Origin: Arthrobacter terrae | GTDB taxonomy: Bacteria; Actinomycetota; Actinomycetes; Actinomycetales; Micrococcaceae | NCBI RefSeq assembly: GCF_015708085.1 | Contig: NZ_JADNYM010000007.1 | Coordinates: 1 to 64,000, forward strand | Length of the DNA stretch: 64,000 nucleotides | Reading direction: 5' to 3' | Shown here: one piece after another, positions 35,375-43,957 of the stretch | Layout of the letters: every line of letters starts with the position of its first letter | Numbering within the stretch: the stretch's first letter is position 1 | The notes under the pieces: model-generated | The model's database searches: none | What the model was told of the DNA's origin: nothing | What the model saw: only the letters and a program-made list of their open reading frames with translations | Program-made: the position numbers and the translations under genes

Positions 35375-35450
35375 TTCTGCGCACGCTTCGGGCCCGGCGC
35401 TGCGCAGGGAACATACCTGCGCAACCGAAAACGACCGCACTGCGCAGCTT
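35375..35450. repeat. Dispersed ~75-bp CTGCGC element, copy A
   Basis: CTGCGC cores occur at 35377, 35400, 35417 and 35440, the last as CTGCGCAGCTT, with offsets of 23, 17 and 23 bp. The same four cores with identical offsets occur at 38204-38267, so this is one copy of a two-copy element. A further CTGCGCAGCTTTC follows at 35467. It lies in non-coding DNA between rnpB and gap. Confidence 0.65.
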
Positions 35451-35552
35451 TCGCCGGCGTCCGGCACTGCGCAGCTTTCAACGACGGCGGGGCGCTGCCG
35501 CCGCCGTCGTCCACCGGTCCGGGCGGTCGACAGCCGCGACCCGGAGGTATCC

Positions 35553-37031
35553 CTAGCGGACGGAGTCGGCCAAGGGGCGGGCACGGTCCACGGCGGGGAA
35601 GGCCGGCGGATGTGCTCCGGCCATTTCTTCCATAACCCGCACCACCTGGCAGCTGTAACCGAATTCGTTGTCGTACCAGACGTATAGGACCAGATGCTTG
35701 TCCGTGCTGATCGTGGCCAGACCGTCAACGATGCCGGCGCGACGCGAACCAACAAAATCGGTGGACACTACCTCCGGCGAATCGATGAAGTCGATCTGCT
35801 TGTGCAGGTCTGAATGCAGCGATATGTCGCGCAGGTAAGTGTTGATCTCTTCCTTGTTGCTCCCGCGCTCCAGCGTCAGGTTCAGGATCGCCATCGATAC
35901 GTCCGGAGTGGGGACGCGGATCGAGTTGCCGGTCAGTTTCCCGGCCAGCTCCGGCAGCGCCTTGGCCACGGCCTTGGCCGCACCGGTCTCGGTCAACACC
36001 ATGTTCAGCGCGGCGGAGCGGCCGCGGCGATCCCCCTTGTGGAAGTTATCCGTCAGGTTTTGGTCATTCGTGAACGAGTGCACAGTCTCCACATGCCCGT
36101 GCACAATCCCAAACTCGTCATTGATTGCCTTGAGCACCGGCGTAATGGCGTTGGTGGTGCAGGAAGCGGCGGTGATGATCTTATCCGTTGCGCTGATCGC
36201 CTCGTGGTTGATGCCGTGCACAATGTTTTTCAGCTCGCCCTTTCCGGGCGCCGTGAGCAGCACGCGGGCAACGCCGCGGCTGAGCAGGTGCTGGGACAGC
36301 CCATCGGCATCGCGCCAGCGGCCGGTATTGTCCACGACCAGCGCGTCATGAATACCGAAGGCGGTGTAATCGATAGTGGCGGGATTATCCGAGTAAATGA
36401 CCTGGATCAAGGTGCCGTTGGCCAGAATCGTATTCTGCTCCTCATCCACGGTGATGGTGCCCTCGAAGGGTCCGTGCACGGAGTCGCGTCGCAGCAGACT
36501 GGCGCGCTTGATCAGGTCCTGGTCGGAGCCGCGCCGGACTACAATGGCGCGCAGCCGAAGTCCGTCGCCACCGCCGGCGTGCTCGATCAGGATCCGTGCC
36601 AGCAACCGGCCGATCCGGCCAAAGCCATAGAGGACGACGTCGGTGCTGGTGCGTTCGTCAATGCCCTGGCGGTCGACGACGTCGGCGAGTTCTTCCCGCA
36701 GGAATTCCTCCCGCGTCCGGCCGGCGCCCTCTTGCGCATAGAGCAGGTTCAGCTTGGCTAGATTGATCGACGCGGGGCCAAGTTTTAGTGCATACAGGGC
36801 CTGCAGCAGCGGCAGAGTTTCCTCCGGGCGCAGTTCCACGTTATCCACATGGCGGGCGAAGCGGTGGGCCTTGAGGACGCTGATCGCGGACTGGTTGATC
36901 ATCGAGCGACCATGGACCGAAATGACCACATTGTTTTCCCGGTACAGGCGGCCGATCAGCGAGATCATGTCCTCGGCTAGGGCCTCGCGCTTGATCCAGA
37001 CATCCAGAGTTTCATCGACGTTCTGCTTCAC
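35553..37031 (-). CDS. gap: Large-type glyceraldehyde-3-phosphate dehydrogenase
   Basis: This 492-residue GAPDH has an N-terminal extension of about 125 residues before the Rossmann motif LYGFGRIGRLLA (134-145). The catalytic ASCTTN is at 289-294 (Cys291), followed by HVETVHSFTNDQNLTDN, RSAALNMVLTETGAAKA and WYDNEFGYSCQVVRVM. The length and extension match the ~480-residue class exemplified by C. glutamicum GapB, which acts in gluconeogenesis with NADP preference. Cofactor preference here is inferred only. GTG at 37031 is preferred (AAAGGGA upstream). The ~335-residue glycolytic type is not in this window. Confidence 0.92.
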   Translation of the reverse strand: MKQNVDETLDVWIKREALAEDMISLIGRLYRENNVVISVHGRSMINQSAISVLKAHRFARHVDNVELRPEETLPLLQALYALKLGPASINLAKLNLLYAQEGAGRTREEFLREELADVVDRQGIDERTSTDVVLYGFGRIGRLLARILIEHAGGGDGLRLRAIVVRRGSDQDLIKRASLLRRDSVHGPFEGTITVDEEQNTILANGTLIQVIYSDNPATIDYTAFGIHDALVVDNTGRWRDADGLSQHLLSRGVARVLLTAPGKGELKNIVHGINHEAISATDKIITAASCTTNAITPVLKAINDEFGIVHGHVETVHSFTNDQNLTDNFHKGDRRGRSAALNMVLTETGAAKAVAKALPELAGKLTGNSIRVPTPDVSMAILNLTLERGSNKEEINTYLRDISLHSDLHKQIDFIDSPEVVSTDFVGSRRAGIVDGLATISTDKHLVLYVWYDNEFGYSCQVVRVMEEMAGAHPPAFPAVDRARPLADSVR

Positions 37032-37295
37032 AGATTTCCCTTTCCTGTCCCAACCGGAAACGCCTTCGGTGCCGGTCGCTCGCCGGGCTTCACTTGTTGG
37101 CAAGCGCGGCACCCTGGGCTGCGGCGCGGATTGCCGCACGTTCCAGGGAAGTTAATCCCACGGGCATCCGCAGGATTAGAAGGGCGGTTGGCCGCCCGGT
37201 CTACAAGCCATTCTAAACGAGATGGTTGCGGCCAAACCCGCGGGAGGGGCTAACGTGTGCAGGATCACCACGTGCGGCGGTGTCATTCAAGCCGC

Positions 37296-37308
37296 TAGGC
37301 TCGACGGG
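37296..37308 (+). promoter_or_regulatory. Probable -10 element for leaderless yaaA
   Basis: TAGGCT at 37296-37301 is followed by 6 nt and then the GTG start of yaaA with no Shine-Dalgarno, the same geometry as orn in this window. Confidence 0.5.
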
Positions 37309-38084
37309 TGCGCATCCTGCTTCCGCCTTCCGAGGGCAAGACTCCTGTTTCCACCGGTGCTCCCCTCCGGCTTGCCGAGCTGCATTTTCCGGTGCTGAAC
37401 GCAGCACGCTCAGAGATCATGAACGCCCTGGCCGAAGTCTCGGCGACGGAGAATGCCCTGACACACCTGGGCGTCGGGGCGTCGCTGGCTGCTGAGGTAG
37501 CCCGCAATATTCGGCTGGGGACCGAACCTGCCGCGGCCGCACACTCGGTGTATTCCGGCGTGCTCTACGATGCTCTGGGCTACCGGACGCTCACAGCTGC
37601 ACAGCGCAGGAAAGCAGACGAGTCCGTCGTCGTAATGTCCGGGCTGTGGGGCGTGATCGGTTTCGCAGACCGGATCCCGGCCTACCGCCTTTCGATGGCC
37701 GTAAATCTGCCGGGTCTGGGCCGGCTGGCCGCCTACTGGCGACCCCGGCTGGCCGCAGCAACGGCGGACTTTACCGCCGGGCAGCTGCTGATTGACTGCC
37801 GGTCCAGCACTTATGCCGCGGCATGGGTTCCCCCGGCAGCGCAGACCGTGGCCGTGAATGTGTTTCAGGAGCGGAACGGGAAGCGCACCGTGGTATCCCA
37901 TTTTGCTAAGCACACCCGCGGCGAGCTGGCCCGCGAGCTGCTGATTCGACCCGGCAAAGCCCCGCGGACTCCGGCGCAGCTGCTGACAATCGTGTCAGCT
38001 CCGGAGTTTCACGACCGCTGGGAGGCCGAACTGGTCCCGGGAACGCAGCGGAAGGTCCACGCGCTGAATCTCATCCTGCACTGA
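37308..38084 (+). CDS. yaaA: Peroxide stress protein YaaA
   Basis: YaaA limits intracellular iron and DNA damage during peroxide stress. The protein is 258 residues and contains the family motifs MRILLPPSEGKT, YSGVLYDALGY, VMSGLWGVIGFADRIPAYRLSM, LIDCRSSTYAAAW, and SHFAKHTRGELARELL. It appears leaderless (TAGGCT + 6 nt + GTG). Its last 24 bases are repeated twice more immediately downstream. Together with katE and the AhpE-like peroxiredoxin it forms a dispersed set of peroxide-defence genes. Confidence 0.95.
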   Translation: MRILLPPSEGKTPVSTGAPLRLAELHFPVLNAARSEIMNALAEVSATENALTHLGVGASLAAEVARNIRLGTEPAAAAHSVYSGVLYDALGYRTLTAAQRRKADESVVVMSGLWGVIGFADRIPAYRLSMAVNLPGLGRLAAYWRPRLAAATADFTAGQLLIDCRSSTYAAAWVPPAAQTVAVNVFQERNGKRTVVSHFAKHTRGELARELLIRPGKAPRTPAQLLTIVSAPEFHDRWEAELVPGTQRKVHALNLILH

Positions 38085-38151
38085 TTGTTCACCTGCGCTG
38101 AATCTCATCCTGCACTGAATTTCTCCGGCACTGAATCTCATCCTGCATTGA
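38061..38151 (+). repeat. Three copies of the yaaA 3' end
   Basis: A 24-bp segment (GCGCTGAATCTCATCCTGCA and TGA) that forms the last codons and stop of yaaA (38061-38084) recurs at 38095-38118 and, with small changes, at 38128-38151. The period is 33-34 bp, and each copy ends in a TGA. Confidence 0.9.
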
Positions 38152-38201
38152 CGGGTCCTCTCGCGGCCCGGATCGCCCGCCGCAGGTTCAGGGGCGCTTC
38201 C

Positions 38202-38277
38202 TTCTGCGCACCGAAAGGCGCCGGCCCTGCGCGGGCTGCATTCCTGCGCAGTCCAGCACGCCAGGGCTGTGCAGCTT
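38202..38277. repeat. Dispersed ~75-bp CTGCGC element, copy B
   Basis: CTGCGC cores lie at 38204, 38227, 38244 and, as CTGTGCAGCTT, 38267. The spacing is identical to copy A at 35377-35440, while the bases between cores differ. It lies in non-coding DNA downstream of yaaA. Confidence 0.65.
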
Positions 38278-38286
38278 CATCCGGAT

Positions 38287-38700
38287 CTACACGAGTGCAC
38301 ACAATTCGACCTCAAACCCGTCCACGTTTTCGAGATAAACCGCGTAATCTGCTGCACCGCCTGCATGGGGATGCCTATCGGCGAACATCAGTGTCCAGCC
38401 ATGACCGACCGAGTCCGCGGCGAGGTGCTCGACGTCGGCGACGGTCCCGGCGTTGAAAGCCAAATGGTTTAAGCCCGGGCGCAGACGATCATGGCGGCCG
38501 GCCGTAACGTCCGGGCCGGATTCAAGCACGATGTATTTGTGCTCCCCTTGCCAGGTACCGCCCGTTGGCCCGGAGCCCCACTCATCCAGAAGTGAATACC
38601 CCAGGCGTTCCAACATCCAGCCAAGCGAGCCCTTGGCTCATGGATAATCAGCAACCCATATTTCCAGGTGGTGCAGCCCACGGCCTTTCCCGGGCTGCAC
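38287..38700 (-). pseudogene. VOC-family (glyoxalase-like) gene interrupted by an in-frame TGA
   Basis: Translation from GTG 38700 gives VQPGKGRGLHHLEIWVADYP, then TGA at 38638-38640. The same frame then continues AKGSLGWMLERLGYSLLDEWG, with GLNHLAFNAG and a C-terminal DGFEVELC. Together these form one continuous glyoxalase/bleomycin-resistance (VOC) domain of about 138 codons with both metal-ligand strands (LHHLEIWV and DGFEVEL). TGA probably replaced CGA. Restart at ATG 38616 would give a 109-residue protein lacking the first strand. It is a pseudogene unless readthrough or a sequencing error applies. Confidence 0.8.
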
Positions 38701-38730
38701 CGATCCGTCAAAAATGCCCGTCCCGCCCGG

Positions 38731-39468
38731 TTAGTTCCAGTCCGTGCTGCGGACCAGGATGCAGCCCGCGTCCGGACACATGACGACGTCGTCTTCGGGG
38801 GACTTGCGGATCTCCGCCAGATCACCCGGACTGAGCTGCATGCCGGAGCCTTCCGATGTGCCGTGGAAAAGGCGGGCGGCCCCTATCCCCCGTTTGGTCA
38901 GGGCACGCTCGTAGACGGCCAGGAGTGCGGCGTCAAAGGAATCCGCAAGGGTCCTCCGATCCCGGACGACGGCTTCCCGGTCCGCGGAAACCTCAGCCAA
39001 CCGTGCGTCGACCTCGTCCCGGATGGCCCCAAGAGACCCGCTGATGTCATCCACCACGCCCTGCTGCTTGGCGGCACGGGCCGATGCGCTCTCCATCCGT
39101 TCCATCAGTTCGAGTTCGATGTCTTCCAGGGTGGAACGTCGCTTGGCCAGCGACTCGAGTTCCTTTTGCAGGGCCACCAGATCCTTGGAAAGTCCGGTAC
39201 CGCTATTGAGCCTGGCCTCTTCCCGACTCATGCGGGTGGCAACCTGCTCCACGTCTGTCTCGGCCCGTGCCAGCTCGCGCGCAAGATCGGCGGCCTCGGT
39301 GGTCCGAACCACCAGATCGCTTTGTGCCACGGCCAGACCGGCGTGCAGATCGGTTAGGCGTGGATCCTCGCGCAGGACTTTGGCGCGGTTGTCCAGCTGT
39401 TTAATCCTTGCATCCAGTGCCTGCAAATCCAGCAAACGTAACTGCTCCGCGGGTGCTGCCTTTGCCAT
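38731..39468 (-). CDS. Coiled-coil zinc-ribbon-family protein (CT398-like)
   Basis: This 245-residue protein has a long antiparallel coiled coil (about residues 10-180, rich in Leu/Glu/Arg) and a C-terminal zinc-ribbon-like tail. The family usually has two CxxC pairs. Here the first is degenerate (GTSEGSGMQLSPGDLAEI) and the second is CPDAGCILVR, so zinc binding may be lost. It is upstream of and on the same strand as the VOC pseudogene, and downstream of the Nif3-like gene (58-bp gap). That neighbourhood (Nif3-like followed by the C4-type zinc ribbon gene) is common in actinobacteria. Confidence 0.85.
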   Translation of the reverse strand: MAKAAPAEQLRLLDLQALDARIKQLDNRAKVLREDPRLTDLHAGLAVAQSDLVVRTTEAADLARELARAETDVEQVATRMSREEARLNSGTGLSKDLVALQKELESLAKRRSTLEDIELELMERMESASARAAKQQGVVDDISGSLGAIRDEVDARLAEVSADREAVVRDRRTLADSFDAALLAVYERALTKRGIGAARLFHGTSEGSGMQLSPGDLAEIRKSPEDDVVMCPDAGCILVRSTDWN

Positions 39469-39526
39469 CGAAATCCTCTCGGTGTGCCGGCGTCCGCCAA
39501 ACGCGGCCGCCCGTCTACGTCCTAGG

Positions 39527-40480
39527 CTACGTCCATCCCGTGCCTTCGCGGCCCAGCCCCGGTGTCAGGATGAAATCCCACGGATCCGTATTCGTCTGAC
39601 TGACGGTAAGTTCGACGTCGAATCCCTGGTCCGTGAGGACGTTGCCCAGCGCTTGGGCGGCGGCTGGAAGCCAGAGCCATTCACTGGCGAAGTGTGAGAA
39701 GTCAATCAGATACGGGCGGTCATTGACGGCGGATTCCCGCGCTTCCGACGCAGGATGATGGCGCAGATCCGCGGTGACGTAAACGTCCGCCCCGCTGGCC
39801 CTGACCTCGTCGAAGAGACTGTCACCTGCGCCACCGCACACGGCGACCCGGCGCACTAGGCCCTGCCGATCCCCCGCCACGCGAACTCCTCCGGCGACGG
39901 CGGGAAGCACCCCGAAGACACGTTCAGCGAAATCTCCCAGACTCATCACGCCCGGCAGCTGCCCCACCCGTCCGATGCCTTCCTCGGGCAGCCCCAACGG
40001 AGCCGGGCTCAGCGGCGATACATCCGTCAGGCCTAAGGCATCGGCGAGCACGTCGGACACACCGCCGACGGCGCTGTCGCCGTTGGTGTGCACCGTGAGC
40101 AGTGCGCAGCTACCCTCGATCAACCGGTGCACCGCCTGGCCCTTGCCTGTACTGGCTGCGACCGACGTGACGCCCTTAAGCAGCAACGGGTGGTGGGTGA
40201 TGAGCAGCTGCGCTCCCCAATCCAGTGCTTCCTCGATAACTTCCAGGGTGGGGTCAACGGCAAACATGATCCGCTGTACAGCCGCCGCGGGGCGTCCGGC
40301 CACCAGCCCGACGGCGTCCCACTCCTGAGCGAGGGATTCCGGCCAGAGCTCTGCCGCGGCCAGCAGCACCTGTGCCAAGGTGGGCCGGCCCGGCACTGCC
40401 CGGGTGTCGCCCTGCTGTACGTCGTCACCGATCTGCCTGCCGCCGTCGTCCGTCTTCTCCACCGGTTCCATACATCCCAT
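39527..40480 (-). CDS. Nif3-like dinuclear metal centre protein
   Basis: This 317-residue protein of the NIF3/YbgI/DUF34 family forms hexameric rings with a two-metal site. Metal-site motifs are LLITHHPLLLKG (two His), LTVHTNGD (His, Asp) and the C-terminal SHFASEW (His, Glu). PGVMSLGDFAERV and VAVCGGAGDSLFDEVRASGADVYVTADLRHH complete the domain. A poorly conserved N-terminal extension of about 30 residues suggests a later start is possible, such as the second ATG at 40471. Molecular function is unresolved. Confidence 0.92.
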   Translation of the reverse strand: MGCMEPVEKTDDGGRQIGDDVQQGDTRAVPGRPTLAQVLLAAAELWPESLAQEWDAVGLVAGRPAAAVQRIMFAVDPTLEVIEEALDWGAQLLITHHPLLLKGVTSVAASTGKGQAVHRLIEGSCALLTVHTNGDSAVGGVSDVLADALGLTDVSPLSPAPLGLPEEGIGRVGQLPGVMSLGDFAERVFGVLPAVAGGVRVAGDRQGLVRRVAVCGGAGDSLFDEVRASGADVYVTADLRHHPASEARESAVNDRPYLIDFSHFASEWLWLPAAAQALGNVLTDQGFDVELTVSQTNTDPWDFILTPGLGREGTGWT

Positions 40481-40602
40481 TCTTCCCTAGGTCCGGCTGT
40501 CGATGTCCAGCAAAGGACTCCTGTCCGACGTAGCACGCCCGGATGCAGCAGTTAATTTCCCTGCACGGGAATCTTCCGGGACCCCCGGACATTGATACTG
40601 GT

Positions 40603-41127
40603 ATGAAGACATTTGTGCTCGGTGGAGGTTGTTTCTGGTGTTTGGACGCTTTGTATCAGCAGACCCGTGGTGTCACGGAGGTGGTTTCCGGCTATACCGG
40701 CGGCCATGTGCGCAACCCTGACTATTACGCCGTCTGCAATGGAACGACCGGCCACGCCGAGGTGGTGGCGGTGACTTTTGATGAGAGCATCATTGGCGGG
40801 GACGTAATACTGGATATGTTCTTCGTCTCCCACGATCCGACCACGCTGAACCGGCAGGGGTACGACGTCGGCACGCAGTACCGTTCCTCGATGTTCTACA
40901 CGGATGCTGCGCAGGAAGAGGCCTTCCGTGCCGCCATCGAACGGAATCAGGCGCACTGGGACAAGCCGATTGTCACAGTCGTCAACAGGCTTCCTGAGTT
41001 CTACACCGCAGACGAGGAACATCAGAACTTCTACGCGAAGCATCCGGAACAGGGTTATTGTCAGGTGATTATCAATCCAAAGCTGGCTAAGGCCCGGAAA
41101 TATTACTCCGCGTGGCTTGCCGCATAG
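40603..41127 (+). CDS. msrA: Peptide-methionine (S)-S-oxide reductase
   Basis: MsrA repairs S-methionine sulfoxide in proteins. The protein is 174 residues with the catalytic motif GGCFWC (nucleophile Cys10), GYTGGHVRNPDYYAVCNGTTGHAE and YRSSMFYTDAAQEEAF. A Cys near the C-terminus (EQGYCQVIINPK) is the likely resolving residue. No Shine-Dalgarno precedes the ATG. The upstream TGATACTGGTATG closely matches TGATATTGGTATG ahead of cysK. It is divergent from the Nif3-like gene. Confidence 0.95.
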   Translation: MKTFVLGGGCFWCLDALYQQTRGVTEVVSGYTGGHVRNPDYYAVCNGTTGHAEVVAVTFDESIIGGDVILDMFFVSHDPTTLNRQGYDVGTQYRSSMFYTDAAQEEAFRAAIERNQAHWDKPIVTVVNRLPEFYTADEEHQNFYAKHPEQGYCQVIINPKLAKARKYYSAWLAA

Positions 41128-41162
41128 CAGCCGGTCCGGGCATTCCGTAGGCTGATATTGGT

Positions 41163-41297
41163 ATGCGGTTTTTCGCTGCCGAAAATTTTTGGCAAAAGTC
41201 TGCTGAAAAGAATTTAGAGAAAAGGTATATATCAAATGGGTCGCATTTACGACGACATCACCGAGCTGGTTGGCGGCACACCGCTGGTGCGGCTTAA
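41163..41297 (+). other. Possible upstream ORF in the cysK leader
   Basis: TAGGCT (41148-41153) lies 9 nt before an ATG at 41163 that opens a 44-codon frame beginning MRFFAAENFW. It overlaps the cysK start in another frame and ends within cysK. The leader is unusually AT-rich for this genome. It has no cysteine run, so it is not an obvious cysteine attenuator. Confidence 0.3.
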
Positions 41298-42171
41298 CCG
41301 CCTTGCCGAGGGCCTGGACGCCACGATCGCGGTGAAGCTGGAGTTCTATAACCCTGCCAACAGCGTCAAAGACCGGATTGGTGTGGCGATTGTTGATGCG
41401 GCCGAAGAGGCCGGGGAGCTGCGGCCCGGCGGCACAATTGTAGAAGGCACCTCGGGGAATACCGGAATAGCCTTGGCGATGGTGGGCGCAGCAAGGGGTT
41501 ACAAGGTTATCCTCACCATGCCGGAAACGATGTCCACCGAGCGCCGGGTAATGCTGCGGGCTTTTGGCGCCGAAATTGTGCTCACCCCAGGTTCGGAGGG
41601 TATGAGCGGGGCCGTCGACAAGGCTCGGGAAATCGTGGCCAACACGGAGAACTCCATCTGGGCCCAGCAGTTTGCTAATCCGGCCAATGCCGAGATCCAC
41701 CGCACCACCACGGCGGAGGAAATCTGGGAAGATACCAACGGCGCCGTGGACATCTTTGTTGCCGGGATTGGCACCGGCGGGACCATCACTGGAGTGGGGC
41801 AGGTCCTTAAGGGCCGCAAGCCGTCCGTCCAGGTGGTTGCCGTGGAACCGAAAGACTCTGCCATCCTCAACGGTGGCGCTCCCGGACCACATAAGATCCA
41901 GGGCCTGGGAGCAAACTTCATTCCCGAGGTGCTGGACCGTGAGGTCTATGACGAGGTGCTGGATGCCACGATCGAGGACTCCGTACGGGTGGCCCGCGCC
42001 TTGGGTACACGCGAGGGCATCCTGGGCGGTATCTCCGCCGGTGCTGCGGTGTGGGGTGCGTTGGAGCTGGCTAAGCGCCCGGAGAACGCCGGCAAGCTCA
42101 TTGTTGCCGTGGTTCCGGACTTCGGCGAGCGTTACATCTCCACCATCCTGTACGACGACATTCGGGGCTGA
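41236..42171 (+). CDS. cysK: Cysteine synthase (O-acetylserine sulfhydrylase)
   Basis: This PLP enzyme makes cysteine from O-acetylserine and sulfide. It is 311 residues long. The PLP-Lys is Lys45 in NSVKDRIG. The substrate loop is [15 protein letters not shown] and the phosphate-binding loop is [23 protein letters not shown] is also present. AAAGG lies about 9 nt before the ATG. It is followed by cysE with a short gap, giving the classical cysK-cysE pair whose products form the cysteine synthase complex. Confidence 0.96.
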   Translation: MGRIYDDITELVGGTPLVRLNRLAEGLDATIAVKLEFYNPANSVKDRIGVAIVDAAEEAGELRPGGTIVEGTSGNTGIALAMVGAARGYKVILTMPETMSTERRVMLRAFGAEIVLTPGSEGMSGAVDKAREIVANTENSIWAQQFANPANAEIHRTTTAEEIWEDTNGAVDIFVAGIGTGGTITGVGQVLKGRKPSVQVVAVEPKDSAILNGGAPGPHKIQGLGANFIPEVLDREVYDEVLDATIEDSVRVARALGTREGILGGISAGAAVWGALELAKRPENAGKLIVAVVPDFGERYISTILYDDIRG

Positions 42172-42242
42172 CCCGGTTGGATGCTGCAGCCGCGCGCGGA
42201 GGCCACGACCAAACGAAGCCCCTAACCTTGATCATTCGGGCC

Positions 42243-42821
42243 GTGAGCCGCCTGCGTGAGGACCTCGAAGCCGCCCGGTCGCATGACCCGGCGGCCCGGG
42301 GTTCTTTCGAGAATTTCTTTGTCTACTCCGGATTGCATGCGATCTGGGTTCATCGACTGACGCATCAAATGTGGGAATACCCGTCGCTTCGGTTCCCCGC
42401 CCGCCTGCTGTCCCAGTTCGCCCGCTTTGCCACCGGCATCGAGATCCACCCGGGAGCCACCGTGGGCCGGCGATTCTTCATTGACCACGGCATGGGCGTA
42501 GTCATCGGTGAAACGTCCCGGATCGGGGACGACGTGATGATCTACCACGGTGTGACCCTGGGTGGGAGATCCTTGGCGAAGGTCAAGCGGCATCCGACGA
42601 TCGGGGACCGCGTCACCATCGGTTCCGGCGCCAAGGTTCTCGGTCCCATCACCATCGGTGCGGGCAGCGCCATCGGTGCGAATGCCGTCGTCGTTAAGGA
42701 CGCACCGGAGGATTCGATCCTTACCGGTATCCCGGCCAGATGGCGGCACCGCGACGCCGCGCGGGAAACCGCACCCGCAGTGGACCCGGCCGAGTATATC
42801 GATCCGGCCATGTGGATCTGA
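42243..42821 (+). CDS. cysE: Serine O-acetyltransferase
   Basis: CysE acetylates serine, supplying O-acetylserine to CysK. The protein is about 192 residues, a short form lacking the long N-terminal domain of the enterobacterial enzyme. The left-handed beta-helix hexapeptide repeats run from [26 protein letters not shown] through [28 protein letters not shown]. The catalytic His lies in [11 protein letters not shown] and [10 protein letters not shown]. The C-terminus ends in Ile (PAMWI), as required for docking into CysK. GTG 42243 is preferred, but no SD is visible and the start is uncertain. Confidence 0.94.
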   Translation: MSRLREDLEAARSHDPAARGSFENFFVYSGLHAIWVHRLTHQMWEYPSLRFPARLLSQFARFATGIEIHPGATVGRRFFIDHGMGVVIGETSRIGDDVMIYHGVTLGGRSLAKVKRHPTIGDRVTIGSGAKVLGPITIGAGSAIGANAVVVKDAPEDSILTGIPARWRHRDAARETAPAVDPAEYIDPAMWI

Positions 42822-42901
42822 TGCCGTAACTGCGGACTGCCCGGCGCCAAGCTCCCGCGGCGTGGGCGTGGCCTCCTGACAGGTGGCCCGGTAGCCTTCG
42901 A

Positions 42902-43090
42902 TCAGACTGCAGGGTCGGGGACCAACTCGCGGACCTCTTGGGCGCAGCGGCGGGCGACGGCGATCCTGGCAGCCCCTTCCAACGCCTCCTCGCGTGTGGC
43001 CACGGTCTGCCCGGCGTGGGCCACATCGGGCAGCTCCTGTTCGGAAAAGGTCATGGCGCCTTCATCGAACGAAATCAGGTACTGCGTCAT
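42902..43090 (-). pseudogene. YciI-like (YCII-related) gene with internal deletion
   Basis: The frame encodes MTQYLISFDEGAM, which resembles the N-terminus of YCII-related proteins, joined directly to ATREEALEGAARIAVARRCAQEVRELVPDPAV, which resembles their C-terminus. The central ~45-50 residues are absent, including the catalytic-type His/Asp strand and the GG loop. The frame is kept, giving 62 residues instead of about 110. It is probably non-functional. The conclusion relies on recalled family architecture. Confidence 0.6.
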
Positions 43091-43194
43091 CTCATGACTC
43101 CTTGTCCCGGCGGCCTTCTCCGGACGCTTGCGGCCTCACGTACCCGGCCAGATCCAACGATCCTCCCCACTCCCGCCGGAAATCAAGAACCTCC

Positions 43195-43768
43195 TCAAAC
43201 GGGACGGCCGTCTTCAGTGGCGAAGGCGGTCAGTGATTCGGCATCACTGGCAGCGGCCCGGATGAAGTAATCTGCCCACTCCCTCCGGTCCGGGTAGTCC
43301 GATTCCGCAACCACCCGTGCGATGGCTGCTTCAATGTCGATGATGGTTCGATGCAAGCTGACGGCACCGTCTTGTAGCAGCGCCCAATTGCCTCCCGGCC
43401 GGCCATAAGGCATTCCGATGCTGCCGGGATTGGCCACCAGACAGCGGTCAACGAGCCGGACAAACGGCATGTGCGTATGCCCGCACACGACAGCCCGGAC
43501 CAGCTGGGGCAGTCCTGCGAAGACTTCCGCCCACCGCTCCCGCCGGCTATCGACAAGTACCACCTCGTCGTCAGCACGCGGCGTAGCATGGCAGAACAGC
43601 ACAGGCCCAAACCCGTCAATGTCGACGGTGACCGTCGGCTCCAAGGCCGCGAGCATGATCACCAGCCACGACAACAAGATCAGCACGGGCTACTGCCGGC
43701 TCGGCCAACACCGCCTCAAGGACCGGCAACACGCCGTGAATATCCGATAAAACCGCAACGCTTCGCAC
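43195..43768 (-). pseudogene. Metallophosphoesterase gene with internal deletion and frameshift
   Basis: From GTG 43768 the minus strand reads VRSVAVLSDIHGVLPVLEAVLAEPAV and LVVVAGDH, the N-terminal metal-binding motifs (DxH and GDH) of a calcineurin-like phosphoesterase. The C-terminal half, PTVTVDIDGFGPVLFCHATPR, VVCGHTHMPFVRLVDRCLVANPGSIGMPYG, lies in another frame. The central GN[H/D] block is missing. About 60 codons appear deleted with a frame change near 43660-43690. The C-terminal frame alone (43195-43686) would lack the first metal ligands. Confidence 0.75.
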
Positions 43769-43957
43769 CACCGTTCAGCATCAGGGAGGACAAGGGGACG
43801 CCGACGTTCATCCCACAGTCCGGAACCGACCGATTGACATCGCCTTCCATTTGCGGACGTCAGTGGCATTCCGATCCGGATCGACAGATGATTGCAGCGT
43901 GGGAGCCAGGGCGGCCTCCATTTAGGCTCAATGAGGCGACCGAGGGGCGGCGATGAC

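Noticed and set aside
34755-35687. Protein-coding frames across the RNase P RNA region on both strands
   Set aside because: The region contains the conserved RNase P RNA elements, and the frames lack ribosome sites and family similarity.
38638-38640. Selenocysteine codon in the VOC gene
   Set aside because: VOC proteins have no selenoprotein members that I know of, the position is not catalytic, and no SECIS-like hairpin is evident downstream. A nonsense mutation is simpler.
40552-41892. 446-codon open frame on the minus strand opposite msrA and cysK
   Set aside because: Both genes on the plus strand have intact catalytic motifs. The antisense frame has no recognisable domain and spans the cysK promoter.
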